This document shows, in pieces, positions 11,375 to 22,237 of a stretch of 64,000 nucleotides of DNA. The notes beneath the pieces are model-generated. The model made no database searches, was not told the origin of the DNA, and saw only the letters and a list, made by a program, of their open reading frames with translations. The position numbers and the translations under genes are program-made. Numbering within the stretch: the stretch's first letter is position 1; the number at the start of each line of letters is the position of its first letter. Source of the stretch: Echria macrotheca (Eukaryota > Ascomycota > Sordariomycetes > Sordariales > Schizotheciaceae); assembly GCA_030411725.1 (NCBI GenBank), contig MU839831.1:248001-312000 (forward strand). Reading direction: 5' to 3'.

Positions 11375-13658
11375 ATGAAGGTCCTCCTCATCATTGGCTC
11401 CGCCGCGCTGGCTCTCGCCGGTGAGGCGTGTCCGCTATCAGACTGCACCAAGTCGCCCCTGAAGGACAACAAAGTATGCGACACGTCGTTGACGCCGACG
11501 CAGCGGGCGGCTGCCCTCGTGTCGGCCATGACGCTGAACGAGAAGATTGTCAACCTCGTCAGGCAAGTTCCAGCACCAAAATCCCCTACAGTCTGTCCAT
11601 ACTGACACATTTTTCAGCAAATCGCCAGGAGTTTCCCGTCTCGGCTTGAACTGCTATAACTGGTGGAGCGAGGCCCTACACGGTGTTGCCGGAGCGCCAG
11701 GCATCGACTTCAGCGGCGACTTCAAGACGGCCACCTCCTTCCCGATGCCTATCTTGACAGCCTCAGCATTCGACGACGATCTCGTGTTTAAGATCGCCTC
11801 GATAATCGGCAAGGAAGCGAGAGCGTTCGGCAACCATGGCAAGTCCGGCCTCGACTACTGGACTCCGAACGTCAACCCCTTCCGCGATCCAAGATGGGGA
11901 CGAGGCTCCGAGACGCCCGGAGAGGACATTGCCCGTGTCAACGGATACACCGAGGCTTTTATCCGCGGCATGGAAGGCAATAAGACGCAGAGACAGATTA
12001 TTGCGACCTGCAAGCACTATGCCGGCTACGATCTCGAAGCGTGGGGAGGTGTCGACCGCCACAGCTTCGATGCCAAGATCACACTGCAGGAGCTGGCAGA
12101 GTACTACATGCCGCCTTTCCGCGTCTGCGCTCGCGATATGAATGTTGGCTCATTCATGTGCTCGTATAACTCGGTCAATGGTATTCCATCGTGCGCAAAC
12201 AAGTACTTGCTCCAAACCATCCTCCGCGAGCACTGGAACTGGACCTCAAGCAACAATTACATCACGAGCGACTGCGAGGGTGTGGCGGATATTTCGGGCG
12301 GACACAAGTACGCTCGCAATCTGGCGGCCGGCACCGCGCTCGCCTTCAACGCCGGCATGGACAACAGCTGCGAGTACTCGGGTGGATCGTCCGACATCAA
12401 GGGTGCTGTCAACAGCGGAGCTCTGACCGAGGCAACCCTTAACCAGGCTCTGACGAGGCAATATGAGGGTCTTGTGCGCGCTGGCTACTTCGACTCCACG
12501 GCTGCTCAATATGCGTCGCTTGGCGCGACTGACGTGAATACCGACCCGGCGAAGCAGCTCGCCCTGCAGGCTGTTACCGACGGTGTCGTGATGTTGAAAA
12601 ACGACGGAACTCTTCCCATCAAGGCCGGCGTCAAGGTCGCCATGGTGGGCTTCTGGGCCGATGACAAGAGCAAGCTGCGTGGTGGCTACAGCGGCCCGCC
12701 GCCGTACCTGGTCACTCCGGTGCAAGCGGCTACGAGTCTGGGCATCACGGTCAACGCAGTCAACGGCAGCAGCACTGGCCCGGTTACAACCGCTGCGAAG
12801 AACTCGGATGTTATCCTATACTTTGGCGGTCTGGACACGACCGCGGCCGCCGAGGGCCAGGATCGAACCAAGATCACATGGCCGGCAGACCAGCTTGCCC
12901 TCATTCAAAGTCTTTCCGCCATGGGCAAGCCGCTGGTTGTTATCCAGATGGGCGACCAGGTGGATAACTCTGCCCTCCTCCAGAACAAGGGCGTCAACTC
13001 GATTCTCTGGGCCAGCTGGCCAGGCCAGGAAGGCGGCTCCGGCATCATGCAGCTCATCTCCGGCAAGAAGTCTCCGGCCGGACGTCTCCCCGTCACCCAG
13101 TACCCAGCCAACTACACGACGCTCCCCATGACGGACATGAACCTGCGCCCGAGCGGCTCCAACCCCGGCCGCACGTACATGTGGTATCCCAACGCGGTCC
13201 AGCCGTTCGGCTACGGTCTGCACTACACGACCTTCGCGCCCTCGGTCGGCGCCTTCCCTTCGACCCTGGCCATCGCCGACCTCACGGCCAGCTGCAAGGA
13301 GCAATACCTCGACAAGTGCCCGCTCCCGGCGCTTCCGATCACGGTCAAGAACACGGGCAACGCAACGTCCGACTACGTGGCCCTGGCGTTCGTGTCGTCC
13401 ACCGACGCCGGCCCGGCCCCGCACCCGATCAAGCAGCTCGCGGCCTACGGGCGGCTGCGCGATATCGCCGCTGGTGCGACGGCGACGGCGAGTCTGCAGT
13501 GGACGCTGGCGAACCTGGCGCGGCACGACGCGAGCGGGAATATGGTTCTGTATCCGGGCACGTATACGATCACGGTGGACGAGCCGACGCTGGCGACGTA
13601 CAAGGTGACGCTGACGGGGGCGGCGGCGACGTTGGATAACTGGCCGGCGCCGGCGTAA
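11375..13658 (+). CDS. secreted GH3 beta-xylosidase
   Basis: Exons 11375-11562 and 11618-13658 give 742 residues. The 55-bp intron has a GC donor in the strong context AG|GCAAGT and ends TTTTTCAG. Splicing there restores NLVSKSPGVSRLGLNCYNWW, the conserved start of fungal GH3 xylosidases. A signal peptide covers about 1-16. The N-terminal barrel contains KHYAGYDLE (195-203), and the nucleophile is Asp281 in NYITSDCEGV. The C-terminal half carries the alpha/beta sandwich (about 370-550) and an Fn3-like end. It should release xylose from xylo-oligosaccharides made by enzymes such as the GH11 xylanase at 1510. Length is slightly short of the usual 760-800 residues. Confidence 0.95.
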
Positions 13659-14136
13659 TGTGTTTGTATTTTTACAGAGTCTGTTTGGCGGCTGCTGGGT
13701 CCCATACAAGATCAAGTCGAGGTTTGAGAAAAGGCGGATGTAATCTGAAAAGTGAAAAGTGGATAGTTGGATCTAATTCATACCTATGTTTCCATTCAAA
13801 CTTAACTCTAGAGCAATTTGTGGTCGCTGTGTTGACTCGGTCTTCGTATGGTGTACCGTATCTGTTTCCCCAAGCTTGAACTTGCGTAAAATGGTAATCA
13901 GTTGTGTAGGTTTAGCATGCATATCCAATTCTTCCTCCTGTCTCACTATGACCACTCAAGACACCAACCCCGATTCTTACAGCTAGGACGTTCGAAAACC
14001 CCAGGCTAATAATGCAGTATATTTACCAATACACGACCACCCAACGCCGGCCAACGCGCTTATGTTCATAACTCCCAAGCCAGCCCATCTATATATCTCA
14101 AACATAACGTTACAAACCCGCTTCGATGCCCATTGC
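13659..14136. other. intergenic region between convergent genes
   Basis: 3' flank shared by the GH3 gene (+) and the membrane protein gene (-). No gene seen. Confidence 0.5.
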
Positions 14137-15180
14137 TCATGCCGTATACTTTTCGGTCCAGTTCTCCCGTCGCCCCCCAACCCACCACGTCTTTTCATTA
14201 CGAAGACTCCGCCGGACCCAGAGCACCGTGACGACGGTCCAGATGGTGACGAAAACAAGCGGACTCCCCCAGCCTGTGACACGATGTTAGTACTCAGTCT
14301 CACAAGTTTTGCGGATAAAAAAAAACATACCGATACCATAAGCAACCACTTCCGGCACCGTCCAAATAACCACCAACGTGCCAATCCCATCCACGAGCGC
14401 CCCCACGGCCCAAAACCAATTCAGCTGCACCAGCAACCGCCTAAAATGCGCACTAGCCGCATACCGCGCATCCAAGGCAGCGCGGTACTCCTTGCCCGCA
14501 TTTCCATCGACAGCAATGATATCCTCCACAAGCGTATACACCAACGGCCTGACCCTCTGTCCTTTCGGCACCGAGCTAATCCGGAACGGCGCGGGCCTGT
14601 GGCGCGCGTGCATCCACCCGTGCCAGACGAGCTGCGCGCCGGCCTGGATGACGATCAGACAGACGGGCATGGCGAGCGGGCGGATGGGCGGGGTGTGCGG
14701 GACCGACGCGCCGATGAGCAGCGCCGACATGTAGAAGTAGCCGATCCCCAGCGTGTGGTGCGTATAATCGAAGCACCATCGGCTCGTGGTGCCGAGCGGG
14801 CGGAAGTTGTCGTCGTGTTTTCGGGTGAGTTTTAGGATCCGGAAGCCGTATTCTATGCCTGTGACGATGCCGAAGAAGGAGGTTATTACGGCGAAGATTA
14901 GGCCGATGCGTAGATCCGAGAAGCGCAGGCCGTAGAAGAGCGCGATCGGGAGGATGGAGGATTCGAGGATTAGCAGGCCCGCGACGATCGAGAGCTTGGT
15001 CTTGTGGTGCCATAGGTTGTAGTTTAGTCGTGGCAGGCCGGGGAGTTCTTCGCGGGTGGGTACGGCCTGGACGGGCTCGTCGCCGGTGGTGGTGGACATG
15101 GAAGCGTCGGCGCCGCTGTCGGTGGGCGTGGTCTCGACGTGTTTCGCTCTTGCGTTGTCATCTATCATTTTGGCGCCCAT
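14137..15180 (-). CDS. multi-pass integral membrane protein, function unknown
   Basis: Exons 15180-14331 and 14273-14137 with a 57-bp GTATGT...CACAG intron give 328 residues. Splicing turns YGIG|MFFFIR into YGIGWGSPLVFVTIWTVV and adds a last membrane helix and the tail RRSLRNEKTWW. The first 55 residues are polar with many Thr/Asp. About seven hydrophobic segments follow, including LSIVAGLLILESSILPIALF, IGLIFAVITSFFGIVTGIEY and LAMPVCLIVIQAGAQLVW. A hydrophilic loop with GQRVRPLVYTLVEDIIAVDG lies between the fourth and fifth segments. I recognise it only as an uncharacterised fungal membrane protein. Confidence 0.82.
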
Positions 15181-17010
15181 ATTTTTTTGGGTTTTTAGGG
15201 ATTGAAAGGAGAAAAGGAAGCAGCAAATAGGGCAGACATGGTAAGAGACAATCCTTTCTTGCCCGAGATTCCCTGACGCAGTGCCCGACGGTCGAGAGCT
15301 GGGCGTGCGTCGACGATGATGTCATGTTTCATGACAGTGTGAAGTGCCACACTGTGGACTGTGCCGTCAAAGACAAGAAAGTTCCGACGGAAATAGCGTG
15401 AACCGCCCGTGCAGGAGCACCAATCGGCTTCTTGCCGTGTGTTGACGAATGGGATGAAGCAGCGAAACAGCAAAAAGGATCGCAATGTCCACCTGAGGAT
15501 AAATTTCAACAGTCGTTAGACCCGATAACTAGGAAAGAGTCAAAGACTTCCCAGATGTCAGCATGCTCTGAAGCATGTCCCAGCTCTGCTGTTCTTTCCG
15601 TCAGAGTCCGACTGCATGTCGCCATCACCATTCTTGCACCATCGATGTTGCCGAGACCTCACTCAGGCAGTGCCATTGGTAGTAGCGAAACATGACACAC
15701 CTTCCTCTTGGTGAGCTCCCAGCAAGCACTGTCGAGCAACCACCTTGTGAGCCTTCTTCAAGCTGATAGTCAATCGGCATGGCGCCGTAGAGTTGGAAGG
15801 CCCTTTCGTTTCTCTTGTCAGAATGCACCACGAGACGGCACGCATTGTCAGGAATCAGAAAGAGCATGCTGCGTGATAGGTCACAGACACCGGCAGTCAC
15901 TGGCCGAGTCTAGCGCAGTATCTGACGTTGGACATGGCAATTTCCCTCCCATGTCCTGCCAGCATCGGAGTGAATGGCCCGGTGGAACAGAAACCAGACA
16001 GATCCAAAATGTATATATATCCCCCAGAGTGCCCGGTTCTGAGCACCAACAACATGCCATTGCATCCATCCTTTCATCGAAGAATGCAAATCATCCAACC
16101 TCACCTCTACATCTCTTGATTCCACCCAGTTCTGTTTGGCGGCTGACATCCGCGAACCTCGTAGCCCCAAGTACGAGCGGCTTCGCCATGATATCCGGCG
16201 TCGACGGCATCCCACAAAACCCACACTCTGCCAGAATATGAAGAAGGTTAAGGTAAGGTACCTAAATCCGAAATCCAGCGAAGCTCGCCTCGTGTGCTCA
16301 TACCATTCTGACCGCTATTTCACCGTAGTATTCTCCTGCCCGGGGGACTCTCCTCTCCGGGGCGCAGACTTGGGAATTTCAGATTCGGATACCTTGACAG
16401 ACCTCGAAATCGACCTACCGGGGCCATCTTTCCTGCTGGACACAGATTCGCCGACACAGATTCGCCGGAGGTCATCAATTGCATCCATACAGCCCCAGTT
16501 CCCAGCTTGACAGAAAAGCCCCTGATCTCATTCTCTGGGTGGATTCCCCCGCTGGATTTCAAGTATGTGGCCCGGCGATTCGGACAAACAACGACCACCA
16601 CCAGTCGTAGTTATTCTCGGACCGCATTCAACATCGACAAGGAGTGCGAGACGGTTATGAAGTCCCGGGTTTCCGCCGGGCCGAACCCAAAGTTTCTCCT
16701 CACGTACTGCGGTAAAACCACCTACTGCAAAAGATGATGAATCAATTTCGCAGTGCTAACATATTTCCAGCCCGCTCTTCTGGCGTCTCACGAGCCCTCG
16801 CCGTGATGGGTCGACCTCCCGGAGTTTGCTCAGCGCAAGTCCAAGTATTTGTCCCACCCCGTCTTCATTTCGCGCCGTTCCGAAACCGAAATTCTCCGCT
16901 ACATGTACCATCTTCAGTCCAAGGTCAAATGACAGCACAATCACCAAGACGGTCACCGTAACCAAGACCGTCACTGTAACAACACACCTCTACCGGCCCT
17001 GGACATCAAG
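15181..17010. other. gene-poor stretch, possibly decayed
   Basis: Several short frames have protein-like composition (for example minus-strand 15625-15900 and plus-strand 16507-16737), but none shows a domain, signal peptide or convincing splice structure. The stretch may hold gene remnants; it runs into the repeat-rich part at 16.9-19.4 kb. Confidence 0.4.
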
Positions 17011-17451
17011 ATGCTCGCGATCCGAATGACCCTCCTCCTCAGCCTCCTGGCAGGATTTATAATCCTTGCCTTGGCTTCTCCGATGCCGGATTTGGCGTTA
17101 CCTCCTCGCCGTGTCGAGGAGTGTGACGACATGGAGTCATCCGGCGGCTGCCCCCATAAGGATAGCGGCTACGATACAGACTGCGAATCCCCCGAGTCCG
17201 ACGGCCTGCATAACGAGGAGGATTCGGATCCTGATGATCTTGACAATTCAGATGAATCCGGTGAACCAGATGAATTGGATGAGCACAAGATACTTTGCCT
17301 CACGCTTTACTGGATGCCCAGGAGGGGCTTCTATGGACCTAAAGAGAGAGACTATATCTTGACTAGTGACCAAGACCGTTACCATAACCAAGACCGTCAC
17401 CGTTTCCGCAACCAAGACCGGTGCCATCACCAAGACCAGTACCGCCATGAC
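16940..17451 (+). repeat. two tracts encoding TKTVT-type repeats
   Basis: Bases 16940-16985 and 17366-17451 consist of units built on CACCAAGACCGT or AACCAAGACCGT. In one frame they read TITKTVTVTKTVTVT and VTKTVTITKTVTVSATKTG. Such Thr/Val/Lys repeats are common in linkers of fungal secreted proteins. Both tracts are in the same frame but are separated by stops, so they may be remnants of one duplicated linker gene. The second tract overlaps, in another frame, the signal-peptide gene at 17011. Confidence 0.55.
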
Positions 17452-17538
17452 TGGGCAGTCTGCTGGAATCACACCCCCGATATGTGGCCGTCGCCGGTCC
17501 ACGAGACGGAAATGGAGATTCCAGAAAGACTCTTGTAA
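17011..17538 (+). CDS. possible secreted acidic protein
   Basis: An open frame of 175 residues begins with a convincing signal peptide (MLLLSLLAGFIILALAS-type core at about 7-23 after MLAIR). A Glu/Asp/Ser-rich region (about 36-90, with DSDPDDLDNSDESGEPDELD) and a DQDRYHNQDRHRFRNQD repeat follow. The apparent stop lies inside a perfect donor (TCTT|GTAAGT at 17536), so the gene may continue in another exon. A possible acceptor is near 17603. The DQDR repeat is read from the same DNA that encodes VTKTVT in another frame, so the true frame is uncertain. No family recognised. Confidence 0.35.
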   Translation: MLAIRMTLLLSLLAGFIILALASPMPDLALPPRRVEECDDMESSGGCPHKDSGYDTDCESPESDGLHNEEDSDPDDLDNSDESGEPDELDEHKILCLTLYWMPRRGFYGPKERDYILTSDQDRYHNQDRHRFRNQDRCHHQDQYRHDWAVCWNHTPDMWPSPVHETEMEIPERLL

Positions 17539-18320
17539 GTTCTTCTCCAATCAAATCCTGTCGGTTCTCAAGGTAATCAAGACTGACCACCTATGGACCC
17601 AGACGACAATTTCGACCAGTTGAAAAAACTTGCGGCTTACCGGAAAATCGAACCGCGACAGCACACAAAGCAGTGTCCATAGCCCGACTCTCTCTCCCCC
17701 CCTCTCCAGGAACAGGAGAAACACCGGTGGTGGCCAAACCAACCGCGAACACGGCCCGCATCGCCCGACTGGCCGGCCACCACCAATGATGAACGGACCG
17801 AAAGGATGAGGACAAAGAACAGTTACGGTAACCGCCCATATATGAAAGAGACTGCACGAAGACCATGAGCGACGGCCCTCAGGACCGCCAGGACACTTGT
17901 CGGGGACATTGGCCATGCTTAGGCAGCGTGAAGAGCGACGTACAACATGCTCAATTAGTGACCAGGTCGCTCCGCGTCGCTTGCAACGCTCCGACACTTG
18001 ACGGCCAAGCTTCTTCGGTGGTTTGAAAGGATCTTGGATCTCTGCAAATCCGAGAGGTGTGTGTGAGGCAGCCGAAGCTGGGCGACTTCCTCGAGTATGA
18101 TGAGGTCGAAGCCGCCGCTTCAGTTTCGACTGGTCTGTCCTCTTCGGCAAGGTACCTCCTTACCTTTGACGATCCTCAGCATTTTCTCCCTTTTTTCGTC
18201 CGCTTCCCCTTCTGGGCACCGGGCTGCCCTCGTTCCAGTTCCTCGGGGGGTGGTTCGGCGTCAACATACCGCGCTGTCGCTGGCCGTCTGTCTGGGGGCT
18301 CGATGTCTTGTTGAGGGGTA

Positions 18321-18743
18321 TTGATTTCCAGGTTGCCCACTCTCAGCGAGGTGGCACGCACCATGCAGATGGACGGGTCCCCTATGGTTACGAATTTCAC
18401 GGTCAAGGAATGCATCTGCCACAATCCATACCTCGTACCAATGGACGGATCCCCCCTCGTAACGAATTTCACGGTCAAGGAATGCATCTGTCACAACGCG
18501 TACCTCGTACCTCGTGTCACACCTATTACCTACTGTGGTGACGTGCACCGCACCGAGGACAACTGGGGACTGCTGAGCGGCGGTTGGATGGGCCGGCCGA
18601 TGTGGGCGTCGACGTGGACCTGTCACTACTGGTGTATGTGCCGGAGCATACCGACCAGGGTCACAACATGTAATTCCTGTCTGTTCCTTCCCACACCGGA
18701 AACCTACGGTCATACCAATGGTCGACGAGATGAGGCCGTTTGA
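18321..18743 (+). CDS. possible Cys-rich protein with a 24-residue tandem repeat
   Basis: The frame reads through two copies of a 24-residue unit starting MDGSPxVTNFTVKECICHN and ending YLVP, then a Cys/Trp-rich tail (YCGDVHR, TWTCHYWCMCRS, TCNSC). An upstream frame (18057-18151, MCVRQPKLGDFLEYDEVEA...) could join it by a GTACCT...CCAG intron (18152-18331) in phase, but I cannot prove this. Between the repeat units six codon differences are synonymous and only two change the residue, which favours real coding. No signal peptide or family seen. The start is not fixed. Confidence 0.35.
   Translation: MISRLPTLSEVARTMQMDGSPMVTNFTVKECICHNPYLVPMDGSPLVTNFTVKECICHNAYLVPRVTPITYCGDVHRTEDNWGLLSGGWMGRPMWASTWTCHYWCMCRSIPTRVTTCNSCLFLPTPETYGHTNGRRDEAV
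18369..18512 (+). repeat. 72-bp tandem repeat, two units
   Basis: Units at 18369-18440 and 18441-18512 are the same length and both begin ATGGACGG and end TACCTCGTACC(A/T). The central 20 bases ACGAATTTCACGGTCAAGGA are identical. Confidence 0.9.
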
Positions 18744-18816
18744 TCCGGAATGAGGTCTACCACCATCGCAGGATGGGTTGCGCGTGAAACCGGCATCAGC
18801 ATCCTCCGTACTTAGT

Positions 18817-19354
18817 CTCCCCGGTTTCTGTGTGGAGAGTCTTGCGGCGCTACAGTTTCCCGGTTGCCGACTGTTTGCAATACGAAGCCCGGACGGCCCA
18901 GGCGATGGATAATTTCCACCCCTGGCAGCGGCGCGAAGAATCTACACAAACTATCTGGCTCCTGCCTGGCGCGTCGAGTGCGATGAAAGATGGGATCGCA
19001 GGAGATGGAGCGCAGGCTTGTTGGGTAAGGCACCTTACCTTACCTTTGACCACCCTCAGGATTTCCTCTCTTTTCGTCCACTTCCAGGTTGCCCATCTGA
19101 CTTGTGTATTGCAGGATGAGCTGGAAATACTCGGTTTTTCGAACTCCCCGGTTCAGTGTGGAGATGTCTCGCGGCCGCACTACAGTTCCCCGGTTGCCGA
19201 CTGTTTGCAATACGAAGCCCGGAGGGAGGAGCACATGAAAAATTTCCACCACTGACAGCGACGCCAGGAGTTCAAAGAGATATTTGGCTGGTGCGTGTCG
19301 AGTGCGAAGAAGATGGGATTGTAAGAGATGGAGACCAAGCTATGTTGCTGGGCC
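18817..19354 (+). repeat. diverged segmental duplication
   Basis: About 210 bases at 18817-19026 recur at 19144-19354. Both contain CGGTTGCCGACTGTTTGCAA followed by TACGAAGCCCGGA, then AATTTCCACC, and GTCGAGTGCGA with GATGGGAT. An associated pair of intron-like segments, 18150-18210 and 19026-19086, share TTACCTTTGA, CCTCAG and TTTTCGTCC. The pattern suggests a small gene with an intron that duplicated and then decayed. Confidence 0.75.
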
Positions 19355-19570
19355 CATGGAGAGCTGCGGCCGCTGCTGGGAAGGTCGAGGGAGATTGGGG
19401 GGTTCCTGCGGCAAAGCTCCGAGGATGGAGGAACGGGGGGCCATAGGGGATCCCGAGGGCCTCAGGACAGACCAACGTCGTCGACATCAGCCTCACCAGC
19501 CGCACTTCCTCCCAAGTGGTGCAGCACAACCACCACCCGTGACCGACCAGAACACCGCTGCGGTCCTAAT

Positions 19571-20057
19571 CGACGTGAGATCGAGGTCTACAAAACGATA
19601 CACGAGACGATGAATAGGGAAACTAGCCTCGGCTAAAAATGAAAGGGACCACAGGGTTATCGAATACCAGAATGCGACCATCTACAACACTCAAAACGTC
19701 ATCTTCCAGCGGAATATGGTTATGGCTCGCATGCACGGAGCCCTCGTCAACGTACACAGCGATCTCGCCTACAGGGAGAGGCATATCAAGGAACGTGACG
19801 ACGTACTCGACGCCTGGGAGGCCTTTTGGGAGGATGCCAACCAGGGGAATGCCGGCCGGGGAAGGGGGGGTGGGGTGTGGTATCTAAACGCTCACGTATG
19901 CCGTTGGTTCTGGCTGAAGGCGCTTGAAGCGTGGTGGTGTGGGAATCCGGGTTCTCTGCAGGGAAACAACTGTGTGTGTATTGAGGTAAGGGCTTTGGCT
20001 GGGCCAGGTCATCTATCTATCTCTCCTGTTGCCTTTGTTCTGAATAGCTTCATTTGA
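19571..20057 (+). pseudogene. possible frameshifted gene remnant
   Basis: One frame reads RREIEVYKTIHETMNRET up to about 19624. A second frame continues at once with ASAKNERDHRVIEYQNATIY and then VHSDLAYRERHIKERDDVLDAWEAFWEDAN. The two halves have coherent charged, helix-like composition and meet at a one-base shift near 19625. No family is recognised. Either a broken gene or chance. Confidence 0.3.
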
Positions 20058-20778
20058 CTCAGTTGCCTTTGACTCAATTGCCTGCAAGTAAACAAAGAGT
20101 CTAAGATGTCTTGCACAGACCAGCAGCACTGGCGACCGCCATCCGTCAGGGTGCCTGAATCGCCACAGGTCGGAGGCCCTGCTTAAGCCGTTTTAGATAG
20201 GTATAGTCATAATGCCAATAGTAATTATGCTCATTTCTGGGAGTGATGAGCTAGATTTGCTCTGCAACGCCATTCGCCAACCGCCAAGCTGCCAACAAGG
20301 GGCTGGAATGTAGGTGGTGTTCTCTCAAATGTGCTCATCCCAGATATTGTCTTCTTTCTTGGCATATGCACTTCACTCCGAGCCGCCGCAGGCGCTAAGC
20401 TGGGAAACGGTATGTTTGAAGCTCCTCCGGCTCGAATGTCTGAATTTCGGGGGCACGTGTAGTTGCTAGCTGAACAAGCAGTCTCCGGACTAAATCTAGA
20501 CGAATGGATCACCACTCAGGAGTGAACGAAACCGGCCGAAGGTGTAAGCACGAGCCTACTGCCGTGATATGAATACCATCATTATTCCTGTTAAGATATT
20601 TAAGAGACATTGGGCGTATCTCCGCTTCCCGATGGTTGGATGAAAAGTTTGGGAGACGTATCCGTTCTCGGTTGCGTTTTCGAGGAATTTTGAGCAGCGA
20701 CGAGTGGTTTCGTCGGATGAGAAGGAGCCGGTCTCTGTCTCACTCACAACAAGCACCGATGCTAACTCGAGTTCCCGG
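20058..20778. other. intergenic region
   Basis: No gene seen. The right part may hold further eroded pieces of the ferric-reductase-like relic, but I could not identify any. Confidence 0.4.
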
Positions 20779-21202
20779 AAAACGTTTTTCTTTTTCGTTT
20801 TTGCGGGGAATCACATCAAAGCCGGCTTCCACGGTTGTGACGAGTTCGCTGCGGATTCTGGTTATTATCGATAGCCCTACCACTAGTCTTGCTCTCATAG
20901 CCGGCTTTCGAATTGCTCCGGCTTGGTCTACATTGCAGGAGGCGTTGGTATGACGGGACTGTTTCCTCTTCTGCTTAACGTTCAAACATCTCAGCCTGCG
21001 TCGTTACATTGGGGGATTCGGAAGAGGGGGTTGGCTACCTTGATGCTCTCGCGCCGGTCCTGCTAGTTTGCCTACGAATATCGAGGTGGAGACTTCTGTC
21101 CGACAACGGATGGATATCAACCGAATTTAGAAAAGGGGTTCATCGGAGACGATGCCCTTGGAATTGTGGTCTGTGGACCAGCCGGTATGGCAGACGATTG
21201 AG
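20779..21202 (+). pseudogene. ferric reductase-like (FRE/NOX family) pseudogene, C-terminal part
   Basis: In one frame the sequence reads KTFFFFVFAGNHIKAGFHG, stops at TAG twice around a PYH (position of the family's EGPYG), then GLVYIAGGVGMTGLFPLLL. After a further stop and a one-base shift it reads GFIGDDALGIVVCGPAGMAD. These correspond to the FAD-binding end, the NADPH-binding glycine motif and the CGPxGM motif of ferric-chelate reductases. The heme-binding membrane half is missing. At least three stops and one frameshift make it inactive. TAG in place of likely Gln/Glu codons could reflect C-to-T change. Confidence 0.72.
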
Positions 21203-21316
21203 GCAGAAGGTGGAACGACTGTCAAAGAACGGCGAGAAACCGTTTGTTCTGGTCGATGAGGCATATAGTTGGTAAATTCTTAAACAAAATATAATTGCAG
21301 CTACTCTAATCACCAA

Positions 21317-22237
21317 CTAAAACATCATCCCAGCCACACTACCCAACGCAACACCTCCGAGGATGGGAGCCAGCAAAAACCCCCCACCCATCCCGTACCC
21401 CGTCCCCATCGGCCTCCCATACGCCATCGCCGGCCGATTCCACCCTCCGCCCCCTATCCCATACCCCCCACCGCCATACCCGCCACTATACATATCCTGC
21501 CCGGGTCGGATATACCTCCCCGGCGGACCCGGCCGCCGATCCGGCCGGTACTCAACCTCACTGAAATACGGACTCAGCCGGTGAATGTTATCGACACCGG
21601 GATAGCCCCTCCCCAGCGGCTCGAGGTAGACATTATTACCCCTCGTATCCCTTCCCAAAAGCTGCGGCCGGCCGGTGGTGATGGCATCCCGCATCTTGCG
21701 CCGGAACGCCAGATGCTGCTCGTACATCTCGCGCTCCTCGGCGTCGCGCCGCTCCCGCTCCGCCACGCGCTGCTCGTGTGTCGACCCCGTGATCTTGTCC
21801 TTGAGCCGGCGTCCGAGACGCTGTCGCTGTCGTGGCCCACCGTGTCCGTCGCTGTGGCTGCTGCCGTCCTCGTCGGTCGACAGCTCCGCTGCGAGGTCGG
21901 GCCGGTGGTCGTTGGGGTGGATGCGTCGACGGTCGGGCGGGTGCAGATTCTGGCGCTCGGAAGGGGACAGCGAGGCCAGGTAGACGTCGTCGTCGTAGGG
22001 GTGGTGCCAGATGGACCGGGGCGGGTTTGCGCGCGTATCCACAAAGAATTGGTGCTGCGTCCGGGAGTCGAATTGGCGAATCCAGCCTGGGGGCAGCGCG
22101 CGCAGCTCGTCCTCCATGCTCCGGCGCGCGCGGAGGGGGATGCTGCTGCGGCGTCGGGGCGCGGAAGCGGCCGAGTCGGACTCATGGCCGCCGGTTGCTT
22201 GCTCGTAAGACGGGGGAGGGTCGTCTGGGGTTGTCAT
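21317..22237 (-). CDS. WW-domain protein with a Gly-rich tail
   Basis: A single exon of 306 residues. The N-terminus has PPPSYEQA (about 7-14), a PPxY motif of the kind recognised by WW domains and Nedd4-type ligases. One WW domain lies at about 48-80 (LPPGWIRQFDS..., SIWHHP) with Trp52 and Trp77. A charged segment with RERRDAEEREMYEQHLAFRR (about 155-185) may form a helix. The last 75 residues are Gly/Tyr-rich (YGGGGYGIGGGG) and end with a hydrophobic stretch FLLAPILGGVALGSVAGMMF. It is probably a scaffold or trafficking adaptor (inference). Confidence 0.9.
   Translation of the reverse strand: MTTPDDPPPSYEQATGGHESDSAASAPRRRSSIPLRARRSMEDELRALPPGWIRQFDSRTQHQFFVDTRANPPRSIWHHPYDDDVYLASLSPSERQNLHPPDRRRIHPNDHRPDLAAELSTDEDGSSHSDGHGGPRQRQRLGRRLKDKITGSTHEQRVAERERRDAEEREMYEQHLAFRRKMRDAITTGRPQLLGRDTRGNNVYLEPLGRGYPGVDNIHRLSPYFSEVEYRPDRRPGPPGRYIRPGQDMYSGGYGGGGYGIGGGGWNRPAMAYGRPMGTGYGMGGGFLLAPILGGVALGSVAGMMF

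Noticed and set aside
12816..13715. Long minus-strand frame (299 codons) opposite the beta-xylosidase
   Set aside because: Arg-rich antisense shadow of a GC-rich exon; the plus strand has a complete GH3 protein.
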